DNA from: Parvibaculaceae bacterium
GTDB taxonomy: Bacteria > Pseudomonadota > Alphaproteobacteria > Parvibaculales > Parvibaculaceae
Length of the DNA: 64,000 nucleotides
NCBI GenBank assembly: GCA_019636015.1
Contig: JAHBYJ010000001.1
Location: 2,404,156-2,468,155 of the forward strand
Reading direction: 5' to 3'
The position numbers and the translations under genes are program-made. Shown piece by piece: positions 26,125-34,863 of the stretch. Position 1 is the stretch's first letter. Each line of letters starts with the position of its first letter. The notes under the pieces are model-generated. The model made no database searches and was not told the DNA's origin. It worked only from the letters and a program-made list of their open reading frames with translations.

Positions 26125-27314
26125 GTCAGCGTTTCGATCGCAATCGCCGTCGCCTCGCCGCCGCCGATACAGAGCGAGGCGACGCCGCGCTTGCCACCCG
26201 TCTGCTTCAGCGCATTGAGCAGCGTCACCATGATCCGCGCGCCCGATGCACCGATGGGATGGCCGAGCGCGCAGGCCCCGCCATAGATATTCATGTTGTC
26301 GTGAGAAAGCCCGAGGTCGCGGATCGCCGCCATGGCGACCACGGCGAAGGCCTCGTTCACCTCCCAGAGATCGACCTCCCCCTTCGACCAGCCGGTCTTT
26401 TCCATCAGCTTGTTGATCGCGCCGATGGGTGCCGTCGAAAACCACGCCGGCTCCTGCGCATGCATCGTATGGCCGCGGATGGCGGCAAGCGGCGCGAGCC
26501 CGCGACGCTCCGCTTCCGAAAGCCGCATGAGCACAAGCGCCGCCGCGCCATCCGAAATCGAGCTCGAGTTCGCCGCCGTCACCGATCCGTCGCGTGCGAA
26601 GGCAGGTTTCAACGTGGGGATCTTCGCCGGGTCCGCCGTCAGCGGCTGCTCGTCGTTCACGACCTCGGTAGCGCCCTTTCGGCCCACAACTTCCACCGGC
26701 ACGATTTCATGCGAAAATGTGCCGCCCTCGACGGCGCGTTTCGCGCGCGCGAGCGATTCCAGCGCATAGGCGTCCTGCTGCTCGCGCGTGAACTGGTAGT
26801 GCTTCGCCGTCTCCTCCGCGTAAGTCCCCATCAGACGACCCTCGTAGGCATCCTCAAGCCCGTCGAGGAACATGTGGTCCTTCACTTCGCCATGGCCGAG
26901 CCGCATCCCGCCCCGCGCCTTCGGCAGCAGATAGGGCGCGTTGGTCATGCTCTCGAGACCGCCCGCAACCGCAACTTCCGCATTCCCCGCCACGATCGCG
27001 TCATGCGCCATCATCACGGCCTTCATGCCCGAACCGCACATCTTGTTGACCGTCGTGGCGGGCGTCCCGTCATCGAGCCCCGCACCCCGCGCCGCCTGCC
27101 GTGCGGCCGCCTGACCAAGCCCCGCCGAGAGCACGCAGCCCATCAGCACCTCGTCTACGGCCGTCGGCGTGAGCCCCGCCCGCTCCACAGCACCCTTCAC
27201 CGCGATGGCGCCAAGCTCGGGCGCCGTTTTGCCCGCGAGCGAGCCCTGAAAGCCGCCCATCGGCGTGCGTGCCGCGCTGACGATGACGACAGGATCGTGA
27301 CGGGTCTGTGACAT
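26121..27314 (-). CDS. Acetyl-CoA C-acetyltransferase (thiolase)
   Basis: A 397-residue type II thiolase that condenses or cleaves acetoacetyl-CoA or a longer 3-ketoacyl-CoA. The acyl-accepting Cys93 lies in VNKMCGSGMKA; His in GHPIGASGARI and the second Cys in LCIGGGEATA complete the active site. I use the ATG at 27314 (MSQTRHDPVVIVSAARTP); the frame stays open a further 51 bases with no similarity. In context it could finish leucine or fatty-acid breakdown. Divergent from the PAP2 gene (86 bases). Confidence 0.93.
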   Translation of the reverse strand: MSQTRHDPVVIVSAARTPMGGFQGSLAGKTAPELGAIAVKGAVERAGLTPTAVDEVLMGCVLSAGLGQAAARQAARGAGLDDGTPATTVNKMCGSGMKAVMMAHDAIVAGNAEVAVAGGLESMTNAPYLLPKARGGMRLGHGEVKDHMFLDGLEDAYEGRLMGTYAEETAKHYQFTREQQDAYALESLARAKRAVEGGTFSHEIVPVEVVGRKGATEVVNDEQPLTADPAKIPTLKPAFARDGSVTAANSSSISDGAAALVLMRLSEAERRGLAPLAAIRGHTMHAQEPAWFSTAPIGAINKLMEKTGWSKGEVDLWEVNEAFAVVAMAAIRDLGLSHDNMNIYGGACALGHPIGASGARIMVTLLNALKQTGGKRGVASLCIGGGEATAIAIETLT

Positions 27315-27400
27315 GAGACGGATTCCAAGGTTAGACTGACCGCAAGGGGCCGGGATTCGGGCCAAAACCCTATCCCAGAAAAACAGGCTGCCAAAGCCAC

Positions 27401-28306
27401 ATGGGGGACACTGCCGTGGAAGATTTCCTGCACAATCTGGATTGGGTGCTGCCGCTGCGAAGCGAGCCTGCCACCTATATCTTCAACGGCTTCACCTTTC
27501 TCGGCTACACGACCTTTTTCCTGATCTTCCTGCCCATCGGCTACTGGCTCTGGGACCGCAATCTCTTCACGCGCCTTGCCGTGCTCATCGCCATCACCGC
27601 CCTGCTCAACGGCTGGCTGAAGGATTTCTGGCAGGATGCGCGGCCAGACCCCGCCTTCCAGCTCGATGCGGACCGCGTGGCGGATTCCTACGGACTGCCC
27701 TCGGGCCATGCGCAAGTCGCGGTGGCCATGTGGTTCTGGCTCGCCTATGAAATGCGCCGCGCCTGGGCCTGGGCGGCGGCCTTCTTCATTGCGGCGGGCG
27801 TCTGCTTCAGCCGCCTCTATCTCGGCGTCCATGACGTCGAGGATATTCTGGCCGGCATCGCGCTCGGGCTTGTCAGCCTCGCGGTCTTCGCCGTTCTCGT
27901 ACATGAGAACGTGGTCGCCCGCTGGCGCCGCCTCCCCGCCTGGATGGATTTCGCGGTGCTTGCCGTCGCCATTCCCCTGCTCTGGGTCATCTGGCCGAAC
28001 GAGGAAGACCCGAGCGGCATTGCGGCCGTCCTGTTCCTGCTCCTCGGCTGGCTCGGCGGTGCGGCGCTCGACCGGAAGGCTGCACCGGAAAAGCCGCTCC
28101 TGCCTGCCTGGTGGCTGCAGGCGATCATGGCGGTTGTCGGCGCCGTCGGCGTCTTTGCGGTACAGATCGGCCTCACCCGGGGCGGCGAGGCGCTCGGGTT
28201 GCCGGAGGCTATCGCCACCTATATCGCCGTCGCCGCTATCGGCATCTATGCAACATGGGCAGCGCCCGCCGTGTTCCGCAAACTTGGCCTGATGAAGCAG
28301 CCCTGA
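27401..28306 (+). CDS. PAP2 family membrane phosphatase
   Basis: A 301-residue integral membrane protein. The phosphatidic-acid-phosphatase type 2 signature is complete: KDFWQDARP (KxxxxxxRP), PSGHAQ, and SRLYLGVHDVEDILAG (SRxxxxxHxxxD). Hydrophobic segments before and after these place the active site on the periplasmic face. Additional C-terminal membrane helices extend beyond the usual PAP2 core of about 200 residues. Likely substrates are lipid phosphates such as undecaprenyl pyrophosphate or phosphatidic acid, which sequence cannot separate. Confidence 0.9.
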   Translation: MGDTAVEDFLHNLDWVLPLRSEPATYIFNGFTFLGYTTFFLIFLPIGYWLWDRNLFTRLAVLIAITALLNGWLKDFWQDARPDPAFQLDADRVADSYGLPSGHAQVAVAMWFWLAYEMRRAWAWAAAFFIAAGVCFSRLYLGVHDVEDILAGIALGLVSLAVFAVLVHENVVARWRRLPAWMDFAVLAVAIPLLWVIWPNEEDPSGIAAVLFLLLGWLGGAALDRKAAPEKPLLPAWWLQAIMAVVGAVGVFAVQIGLTRGGEALGLPEAIATYIAVAAIGIYATWAAPAVFRKLGLMKQP

Positions 28307-28310
28307 TCGG

Positions 28311-29483
28311 TCACGCCGTCTCGTTGAAGAGTTCGCGGCCGATCAGCATGCGGCGAATTTCGCTCGTGCCCGCGCCGATCTCGTAAAGCTTCGCATCGCG
28401 GAGCAGGCGGCCGGTCGCATAATCGTTGATATAGCCATTGCCGCCCAGCGTCTGGATCGCCTCGAGCGCCATCCACGTCGCCTTCTCGGCGGCATAGAGG
28501 ATAGCACCCGCCGCATCCTTGCGCGTCGTCTGCCCTCGGTCGCAGGCCTTCGCCACTGCATAGACGTAAGCGCGGCAGGCATTCATGGTCGAATACATGT
28601 CGGCAAGCTTGCCCTGCATGAGCTGGAACATGCCGATGGGCTCGCCAAACTGCTTGCGCTCGTGGACGTAAGGCACCACGGCGTCCATGCAAGCCTGCAT
28701 GATGCCGAGCGGACCGGCGGCCAGCACCGCACGCTCATAATCGAGGCCGGACATGAGCACGCGCACGCCCTCATTCACCTTGCCGAGAACATTCTCTTCC
28801 GGCACCTCGCAATCCTCGAACACGAGTTCTGCGGTGTTCGAGCCTCGCATGCCGAGCTTGTCGAGCTTCTGCGCCGGGCTGAACCCCTTCATGCCCTTTT
28901 CGATAAGGAACGGCGTGATGCCCTTCGGCCCCGCATTGGGGTCGGTCTTGGCATAGACGATCAGCGTCTCGGCGTCGGGCCCGTTGGTGATCCACATCTT
29001 GTTGCCGTTGAGCACATATCGGTCGCCCTTCTTCTCCGCCTTGAGGCGCATCGACACGACGTCCGATCCCGCCCCCGGCTCCGACATGGCGAGTGCGCCG
29101 ACATGTTCGCCGGAGATAAGCTTCGGCAGATATTTGCGCTTCTGCGCATCGGTGCCCCAGCGGCGAAGCTGATTGACGCAGAGATTGGAATGAGCGCCAT
29201 AGGAAAGGCCGACGCTTGCGGAGCCCCGGCTGATTTCTTCCATGGCCACCACATGCTCGAGATAGCCAAGCCCTGCCCCGCCGAACTCTTCCTCGACGGT
29301 GATGCCCAGCAGGCCGAGTTCGCCGAGTTGCGGCCAGAGATCGCGCGGAAACTCGTTCGTGCGGTCGATCTCCGCCGCGCGCGGCGCGATCTTGTCCGCC
29401 GTGAATGCGCGCACCGTGTCGCGGATCATGTCGGCCGTTTCGCCGAGATCGAAATCGAGTGAAGGATAGTCATTCGCGAGCAT
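28311..29483 (-). CDS. liuA: Isovaleryl-CoA dehydrogenase
   Basis: A 390-residue FAD acyl-CoA dehydrogenase. The catalytic base Glu250 sits in [14 protein letters not shown], the position used by isovaleryl-CoA dehydrogenases, whereas most other acyl-CoA dehydrogenases place it near residue 370. Flavin-binding segments [15 protein letters not shown] and the [18 protein letters not shown] strand are present; the C-terminus ends with [14 protein letters not shown]. It oxidises isovaleryl-CoA to methylcrotonyl-CoA, the substrate of MCC encoded 3.3 kb away on the same strand. The ATG has AGGGAAA upstream. Confidence 0.92.
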   Translation of the reverse strand: MLANDYPSLDFDLGETADMIRDTVRAFTADKIAPRAAEIDRTNEFPRDLWPQLGELGLLGITVEEEFGGAGLGYLEHVVAMEEISRGSASVGLSYGAHSNLCVNQLRRWGTDAQKRKYLPKLISGEHVGALAMSEPGAGSDVVSMRLKAEKKGDRYVLNGNKMWITNGPDAETLIVYAKTDPNAGPKGITPFLIEKGMKGFSPAQKLDKLGMRGSNTAELVFEDCEVPEENVLGKVNEGVRVLMSGLDYERAVLAAGPLGIMQACMDAVVPYVHERKQFGEPIGMFQLMQGKLADMYSTMNACRAYVYAVAKACDRGQTTRKDAAGAILYAAEKATWMALEAIQTLGGNGYINDYATGRLLRDAKLYEIGAGTSEIRRMLIGRELFNETA

Positions 29484-29561
29484 GGCGTTTCCCTGATATT
29501 TGCCGGGCGACTTTGCCGCGCCCTTGTCTTCCTGTCTTTGTCCCGGATGGGCCAGACCAGG

Positions 29562-30566
29562 TCAATCTTCGGAATAGATTTCCGCAACGTCGGATTCGGT
29601 GAACACCGTATAGACGCCCGCCCCGGGACTTCCACCCGCCACAACCAGCTTACCATCGGCCGCCGCGGCGACGGCGCCATGGCGTGGCGAAGGCATGGGC
29701 GCTCCATTGCGCCATGCGCCAGCGCCCGCATCGAGCACATAGTGATCGCCATAGGTGCGCGGCGGACGCCGCTGTTCGCCGCCCGTCACATGAATGCGGC
29801 CCTGCATCACCGCCGCAACATGCCCGGCGCGGGGCGACGGCAGGGCGGGCCCGCTCTGCCAGCGGCCGGTCGCGGGATCGAAAATATCGACGCGCGCCGT
29901 GGCATTGCCATCCACCAGCCCGCCAATCGCATAGATGCGATCGTTGAGTACGGCATATGCGGCGGCAACGCGCGCGCCCGGCATGACATCCCCCACGGCG
30001 CTCCAGCGGTTCGCGCCTGGGTCATAGGCAAGAACGCGCGAGGCCCCCTCGCCGCGCCCGCCCAGCGCATAAATCCTGTCTCCCACCGTCACCAGTCCGT
30101 GCCCGGCACGTGGCGACGGCATGGCGGCAATACCGATCCATGTTCCGACCGCAGGGTCGTAGACCCAGCCCTTCGCCGTGTCCCCTTCCTGCGCCGGCGC
30201 TGTATCGGCCTGCTCGAGCAATCCGAATTGCGGCCGTTCCAGCGGCGGCGCCTCGTAGCCCCCGGCCACGTAGACGCGCCCCCCGAATTCGGCCATGCCG
30301 AGTTGCTGCAAACCGGCCGGTAGGGCCGGTGCCGCGCGCCATATATCGCCGCGAATGTCGTAGATTTCCGCGTCGGTGCGCGGCCCGGACGTGCTGTCGC
30401 CGCCGACCACATAAAGTTCCGTGCCGACAAGCGCCGCGCCGGCATAGGCGCGTCCGGTGGTCATCGGCGCGCCTTCGCGCCAGCTCGCCGCCATGGCGGG
30501 AAGCGACGTCGCCGCAAGAAGTGCCGCCGCCGCCAGCCAGCGGCTCGTGACCGGAACGAGGTTCAT
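29562..30566 (-). CDS. Exported kelch-repeat beta-propeller protein
   Basis: A 334-residue protein with a signal peptide (residues 1-27, cleavage after AMA). The mature part is a run of kelch motifs with the double-glycine signature (LYVVGGD, VYVAGGY, IYALGGR, IYAIGGL, IHVTGGE, LVVAGGS), six in all, consistent with a six-bladed propeller that binds proteins or glycans in the periplasm. The ATG at 30566 is chosen for the signal peptide. It lies 25 bases downstream of mgtE on the same strand. Specific partner unknown. Confidence 0.85.
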   Translation of the reverse strand: MNLVPVTSRWLAAAALLAATSLPAMAASWREGAPMTTGRAYAGAALVGTELYVVGGDSTSGPRTDAEIYDIRGDIWRAAPALPAGLQQLGMAEFGGRVYVAGGYEAPPLERPQFGLLEQADTAPAQEGDTAKGWVYDPAVGTWIGIAAMPSPRAGHGLVTVGDRIYALGGRGEGASRVLAYDPGANRWSAVGDVMPGARVAAAYAVLNDRIYAIGGLVDGNATARVDIFDPATGRWQSGPALPSPRAGHVAAVMQGRIHVTGGEQRRPPRTYGDHYVLDAGAGAWRNGAPMPSPRHGAVAAAADGKLVVAGGSPGAGVYTVFTESDVAEIYSED

Positions 30567-30591
30567 CTTCACAACTATCCTCCACGCACGC

Positions 30592-31977
30592 TCAATAGAA
30601 CAGGACCACCGCCGCCAGTCCGAGAAAGGCGAAAAAGCCGACGACATCCGTGGTCGTCGTGACGAAGACGGCGGACGACACCGCTGGATCCGTCCCGAGC
30701 TTGTCGAGCCCCAGCGGCACGAGAATTCCAACAAGGCTCGCGACGATCAGATTGATCATCATCGCGCTCCCGAAAACGATCCCGAGCCACTCATTCCCGA
30801 AGACGAGGCCGACCAGAACGCCGAGAAGAGCGGCAAAGAACAAGCCGTTCAGAATACCGACCCAGAATTCGCGAATGATGGTACGGCTGACATTGAAGTT
30901 GACGAGATCGCGGGTCGCGAGGGCGCGCACAGTTACCGTCATCGTCTGCGTGCCGGCATTACCGCCCATCGACGCGACGATCGGCATCAGCACAGCAAGC
31001 GCCACCATCTGCTCTATCGTCGCATCGAACAGCGCGATCACAGAAGCGGCAACGACAGCCGTGACGAGGTTGACGAGCAGCCAGGGTATCCGGCTCCGCG
31101 ACGTCTGCATCACCGTGTCGGAGATCGACTCCTCGCCGACACCCGCGAGCAGGCGGATGTCTTCAGCCGCCTCTTCGCTGATGACTTCGACGATGTCGTC
31201 CACCGTGATGACGCCGACGAGGCGTCCGGCCTCGTCCACCACCGCGGCCGAGATCAGGTCGTATTTGCCGAACTGCAGCGCCACGTCTTCCTGGTCCATT
31301 GAGACGGGGATCAGCGTCTGCTCCGTCTCCATGATCTCGGAAATCTTGACGGGCCGCTTGGTCCGCATGACGCGCGAGAGCGGTACGGTGCCGACCGGCT
31401 TGTAACCCGCGTCGACCACGAAGATTTCATAGAATTCTTCCGGCAGTTCGTCCGCCTCGCGCAGATGGTCGATCGTCTGTCCGACATCCCAGAAGGGAGG
31501 CACAGCAACGAGTTCGCGCTGCATGAGACGGCCGGCGGAATATTCCGGATAGTCGAGCGACTGTTCGAGCGCTGCGCGCTCGCTGGCCGGCAATTGATCG
31601 AGAACGAGGCGCTGCTCCGCCTCGTCCATGTCCTCGAGCAGATAGACGGCATCGTCCGAATCCATCTCGGTCAGCGCGGCAGCAATATCCTTCGGGCCGA
31701 GAATTTCGATCAGATGGTCGCGAACGCTTTCATCGAGTTCGCTCAGAACCTCGGGATTGAGGTCTGCGCCCAGCATGCCGACCAGGTCCTCGCGCTCGTC
31801 CGTGCGGAGCAGTTCGAGGAGCTCTGCAAGGTCGGGCGCACGCAGCGGCAGCACCAGCTCGCGCGCGGCTCCGGCATCGGCCCGGTCCACGGCATCGACC
31901 ACGGACCGCACGAATCCGGGGGACAGCGTCTCTTCCGCCGCTTCGTCACCGGTATTTGCGAGTGCCGGATCGGCCAA
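30592..31977 (-). CDS. mgtE: MgtE family magnesium transporter
   Basis: A 461-residue magnesium channel. The N-terminal superhelical domain (about 20-150) and two CBS domains (about 155-275), which close the pore when Mg2+ is high, are followed by five membrane helices including the conserved pore motif MGGNAGTQT. Start is TTG at 31975-31977 with GGGAG upstream; family similarity begins soon after. I found no Mg-sensing riboswitch leader in the 150 bases upstream. Co-oriented with the kelch gene. Confidence 0.95.
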   Translation of the reverse strand: MADPALANTGDEAAEETLSPGFVRSVVDAVDRADAGAARELVLPLRAPDLAELLELLRTDEREDLVGMLGADLNPEVLSELDESVRDHLIEILGPKDIAAALTEMDSDDAVYLLEDMDEAEQRLVLDQLPASERAALEQSLDYPEYSAGRLMQRELVAVPPFWDVGQTIDHLREADELPEEFYEIFVVDAGYKPVGTVPLSRVMRTKRPVKISEIMETEQTLIPVSMDQEDVALQFGKYDLISAAVVDEAGRLVGVITVDDIVEVISEEAAEDIRLLAGVGEESISDTVMQTSRSRIPWLLVNLVTAVVAASVIALFDATIEQMVALAVLMPIVASMGGNAGTQTMTVTVRALATRDLVNFNVSRTIIREFWVGILNGLFFAALLGVLVGLVFGNEWLGIVFGSAMMINLIVASLVGILVPLGLDKLGTDPAVSSAVFVTTTTDVVGFFAFLGLAAVVLFY

Positions 31978-32135
31978 GGACGCGCTCCCGCTGAATCGTG
32001 TTTTCGGACGCCGCGAGTTTGCGTTATTCGGCCCATGGGCGCCAGCCGGGGACAGCCGGAAAAGCGCGCCAAGCCGGGCGAAAATCGCAATTTACTACGA
32101 TGAAGGATGAGCCTCTTCCCCTAACCGGGGAGAGA

Positions 32136-32222
32136 TGGTGCGGTCGAGAAGACTCGAACTTCCACGGGAGTTACCCCACAGCGACCTCAACGCTGCGCGT
32201 CTACCAATTCCGCCACGACCGC
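32136..32222 (-). tRNA. tRNA-Leu (anticodon GAG)
   Basis: The minus strand folds into an 87-nt tRNA including an encoded CCA. The acceptor stem pairs GCGGTCG with CGACCGC; the anticodon stem CAGCG/CGCTG encloses TTGAGGT, giving anticodon GAG (reads CTC and CTT). The long variable arm (GTGGGGTAACTCCCG region) is as expected for leucine, and the T arm carries GTTCGAGTC. No CCA addition is needed. Confidence 0.96.
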
Positions 32223-32294
32223 ATGTCTCGTGAGCCGGGCGGATGTAACAAATCCGCGTGCGTTGCTCAAGCGGCAAATGGCGGAATTCCCGTC

Positions 32295-33122
32295 CTAAAT
32301 GCCGTCGCCATCAAGATTATTGGGCAGATGGATGCCGCACTCGTCCTTGTCGCGGCCAACCCAGCGTCCATCGCGATAGGAGCCGCCTTCCGGCACCCTC
32401 TCGGTGCAGGGCATGCAGCCGATGGAAAGGTAGTTGTCCTTCACCAGCGGATGGCGGGGCAGCTTGTGCTCGTCGAGATAGGCCTCCAGGTCTTCCTGGG
32501 TCCAGTCCGCCAGCGGATTGACCTTGAAGCGCGTGCCGACGGCCGTTCCGGGCTCGCCGGTGCCGCGCACCTTCTCTTCTTCAATGGCCTCCATGGAGGC
32601 CCGCGCATTGGTCTGGAAGCGCTTGCGGCCCGTGATCGAGGCATCGAAGCCCTTCAGCGCCCGCTCGAGCGGCAGCACCTTGCGGATGAAGCAGCACGCG
32701 TCGGGATCGGCGTTCCAGAGCCCGCCATGGGGATCGCGAGCCACTAGATCGGCCGGATGCGGGCCGACGGCGCGAATATCGGTCAGGCCGAGCTTTTCCT
32801 GCAGCCGGTCGCGATAGCGCAATGTCTCGCCGAAAAGCTTGCCGGTATTGAGGAAAATGACAGGCGTCGTCGGATCGACCTGGGCGACCATATGCAGCAG
32901 CACGGCCGATTCGGCCCCGAAGGAGGAAACGGCGGCAATCCGGCCCGGAAATTCGGTCTGGATGGTGGCGCGGAGCAATTCGACGCCGCCCAGCCCTTTG
33001 TGAGCCGTGCGCAGGCGCTGCAGCGCGGGCGAAGCCACCACGGTGGGGCTATCCATGGCCGCGGCACGGTCCGAGCCCATGGACGCCTTGCCCGGGCGCT
33101 TCCTGAGATCGATTGCGGTCAT
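32295..33122 (-). CDS. cysH: Assimilatory adenylyl-sulfate (APS/PAPS) reductase
   Basis: A 275-residue enzyme reducing activated sulfate to sulfite. Cys143-Cys144 (DACCFIR) and Cys236-x-x-Cys239 (GCMPC) are the four ligands of a [4Fe-4S] cluster, so this is the iron-sulfur APS-reductase type rather than the E. coli PAPS type; Cys262 in ECGIH is the catalytic thiol. The PP-loop motif VSSFGAESAVLLHM and LNTGKLFGET bind the nucleotide. The ATG at 33122 overlaps the siroheme synthase stop (ATGA). Sulfite reductase is not encoded nearby. Confidence 0.93.
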   Translation of the reverse strand: MTAIDLRKRPGKASMGSDRAAAMDSPTVVASPALQRLRTAHKGLGGVELLRATIQTEFPGRIAAVSSFGAESAVLLHMVAQVDPTTPVIFLNTGKLFGETLRYRDRLQEKLGLTDIRAVGPHPADLVARDPHGGLWNADPDACCFIRKVLPLERALKGFDASITGRKRFQTNARASMEAIEEEKVRGTGEPGTAVGTRFKVNPLADWTQEDLEAYLDEHKLPRHPLVKDNYLSIGCMPCTERVPEGGSYRDGRWVGRDKDECGIHLPNNLDGDGI

Positions 33123-33679
33123 GGCAGCCAGCCTTTCTCTTCGACATAGGCATCGACCCTGCGGCCGATTTCGGCGAGTTCCAGTCCTTGCGCACGCCAG
33201 ACACGCCGCTGACGCCCGATTTCGTCCAGCCGGCCCGCCCATTCGGGCCCGAACAGGCCCTCGAGGTGACGCCGGAGGCGCCGAGCTAGTCCCGGCGACT
33301 TCCCCCCCGTCGATACGGAGACCACCAGGTCGCCGCGGCGGAGGATGGAGGGAACATGAAAGTCGCAAAGCGGCTTCACATCCTCCGTATTCACGAGCCG
33401 CCCGGCATCCCGGGCGGTACCGGCCAAGGCGACACTTTCGCGGTCGCCAAGCCCGGCGAGGAAGACGATATGGGCTGAGGTGAGTACCTCATCCGCGGGC
33501 CTCCCGCCCTTGAGCCGCTTGCCGGCCTGCCGCACGAGCGCCGCGGAGGGCGCCGAGGAATAAACCTCGAGCTGCGCCGCACCGGCCTCGTCGAGCAGCG
33601 TGAGCCGCTTTTCCGCCGCTTCTCCTTCACCGACCAGAACCACTTTGAGGGAGGCAAGATCGAGCAGAATTGGCAGCAT
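33119..33679 (-). CDS. Siroheme synthase, dehydrogenase/ferrochelatase module (CysG N-domain / Met8p-like)
   Basis: A 186-residue protein equivalent to the N-terminal part of CysG: an NAD-binding fold (VVLVGEGEAAEKRL) plus a dimerisation and substrate domain (CDFHVPSILRRGDLVVSVSTGGKSPGLARRLRR). It converts precorrin-2 to sirohydrochlorin and may chelate iron to give siroheme, the cofactor of sulfite and nitrite reductases. The methyltransferase domain of full CysG is absent and must be a separate gene. Start at 33679 has GGAG upstream; the frame is open further upstream without similarity. Overlaps cysH. Confidence 0.88.
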   Translation of the reverse strand: MLPILLDLASLKVVLVGEGEAAEKRLTLLDEAGAAQLEVYSSAPSAALVRQAGKRLKGGRPADEVLTSAHIVFLAGLGDRESVALAGTARDAGRLVNTEDVKPLCDFHVPSILRRGDLVVSVSTGGKSPGLARRLRRHLEGLFGPEWAGRLDEIGRQRRVWRAQGLELAEIGRRVDAYVEEKGWLP

Positions 33680-33754
33680 GGGCGGCTCCTTGGCTGGCCC
33701 TTGAACAGGCGGCCCTGTCCGGCCGCTCAATTCCCGTTAGAGATAGCAACTATG

Positions 33755-33794
33755 CCGTATAATTCAACTCACGTCCGTATAATAATATAATTCA
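33755..33794 (-). promoter_or_regulatory. AT-rich control region with 20-bp-spaced direct repeat upstream of siroheme synthase
   Basis: CCGTATAAT occurs at 33755-33763 and again at 33775-33783, exactly 20 bp (about two helical turns) apart, and TATAATTCA occurs at 33758-33766 and 33786-33794. The block lies 76-115 bases before the siroheme synthase start and is far more AT-rich than its surroundings. It may be a tandem activator site overlapping a promoter for the siroheme-cysH pair. Confidence 0.5.
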
Positions 33795-33816
33795 CATTTA
33801 TCGTGTGTTTTATAAC

Positions 33817-33841
33817 AAAAAAGGGGCCATCGGGCCCCTTT
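33817..33841 (-). terminator. Intrinsic terminator downstream of fliN
   Basis: On the minus strand a GGGGCC...GGCCCC stem flanked by AAA/TTT pairs and a 4-base loop is followed by a run of six T (33817-33822), 24 bases beyond the fliN stop. It isolates fliN from the downstream sulfur genes. Confidence 0.88.
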
Positions 33842-33865
33842 GAAACTCAAGCGCAGATGAGACGC

Positions 33866-34129
33866 TCAAAGCTGCATCGCGTTCGCTTCGGAAGCTGACA
33901 AAATGGATGTGATGGAGACCGCAATCCGTTCGCCCTGCACGACAATATTGCCCCGCGCGATGGGGACATTGTTGGCAAGCACCCAGATTTCCTCGTCCTG
34001 CTTCGTGCCGAGCTCGATCACCGCGCCGCGGCCCATCTTCAGAAGCTGATGGATCGGCATCGACGACTTGCCGAGCACGACCGACAGTTCGACAAAGACA
34101 TTGTTGACGGAATTCAAGGCGGACCCCAC
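33866..34129 (-). CDS. fliN: FliN-like flagellar motor switch protein
   Basis: An 87-residue protein made almost entirely of the SpoA/FliN C-ring domain: VFVELSVVLGKSSMPIHQLLKMGRGAVIEL, then VLANNVPIARGNIVVQGERIAVSIT. In the flagellar switch, FliN tetramers form the lower C-ring and bind CheY and export chaperones. No other flagellar or secretion gene lies in this window. It is divergent from lipB and has its own terminator, so it is an orphan single-gene unit. A type III secretion or other SpoA function cannot be fully excluded. Confidence 0.82.
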   Translation of the reverse strand: MGSALNSVNNVFVELSVVLGKSSMPIHQLLKMGRGAVIELGTKQDEEIWVLANNVPIARGNIVVQGERIAVSITSILSASEANAMQL

Positions 34130-34179
34130 TTACCCGGTGCAGCGATACGGCCCCTAAAGTCGCATGCTAGAGTTACCCC

Positions 34180-34863
34180 ATGGTTAAGCCCCTCCCCCTC
34201 GCCGATACTGCCACGGAGATGCCTGAGTGGCGGATTTCAGACGCCCCGGTGCCCTATGAGGTGGCGGTGCGCGAGATGGAGGAACGCGTGGCGGCCATCG
34301 CGGAGGGCCGCGCCCCGGAACTCGTCTGGCTGCTGGAACACCCGCCGCTCTATACCGCCGGCACCAGCGCGGAGGAGCGCGACCTGGTGGATCCGGATCG
34401 CTTTCCGGTGTTCCAGACAGGACGCGGCGGGCAATACACCTATCACGGCCCCGGCCAGCGCGTGGCCTATGTGATGCTCGACCTGAAGCGCCGCACGCCG
34501 GACGTGCGCGCCTTCGTGGGCGACCTGGAGCGGTGGCTGATTGCGACGCTCGCCGAATTCAACGTGACGGGGGAGCTGCGCGAAGGCCGCGTCGGCGTTT
34601 GGGTCAGGCGCCCGGAAAAGGGCCTCGCCGCCGAGGACAAGATCGCCGCCATCGGCGTGCGTATCCGCAAATGGGTGACCTTCCACGGCGTGAGCCTGAA
34701 CGTCGATCCGGAGCTCGATCATTTCACCGGCATCGTGCCCTGCGGCATCAGCCAGCATGGCGTGACAAGCCTCGCCGACCTCGGCATCACGGCAACGATG
34801 TCCGACGTCGATATCGCGCTGAAGCGGAAATTTGGCGAAGTCTTCGGCCAGCCCACCCGCTGA
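34180..34863 (+). CDS. lipB: Lipoyl(octanoyl) transferase
   Basis: A 227-residue enzyme that moves the octanoyl group from acyl-carrier protein to lipoyl-dependent enzymes, the first step of endogenous lipoate assembly. Conserved blocks are [36 protein letters not shown], the catalytic Lys in KIAAIGVRI and the acyl-thioester Cys in [15 protein letters not shown]. lipA is not adjacent. Its stop is directly next to the stop of the convergent HxlR gene. Confidence 0.96.
   Translation: MVKPLPLADTATEMPEWRISDAPVPYEVAVREMEERVAAIAEGRAPELVWLLEHPPLYTAGTSAEERDLVDPDRFPVFQTGRGGQYTYHGPGQRVAYVMLDLKRRTPDVRAFVGDLERWLIATLAEFNVTGELREGRVGVWVRRPEKGLAAEDKIAAIGVRIRKWVTFHGVSLNVDPELDHFTGIVPCGISQHGVTSLADLGITATMSDVDIALKRKFGEVFGQPTR

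Noticed and set aside
31978..32135. A magnesium-sensing riboswitch leader upstream of mgtE
   Set aside because: I looked for conserved Mg-riboswitch helices and found none; the space also lacks a clear terminator/anti-terminator pair.
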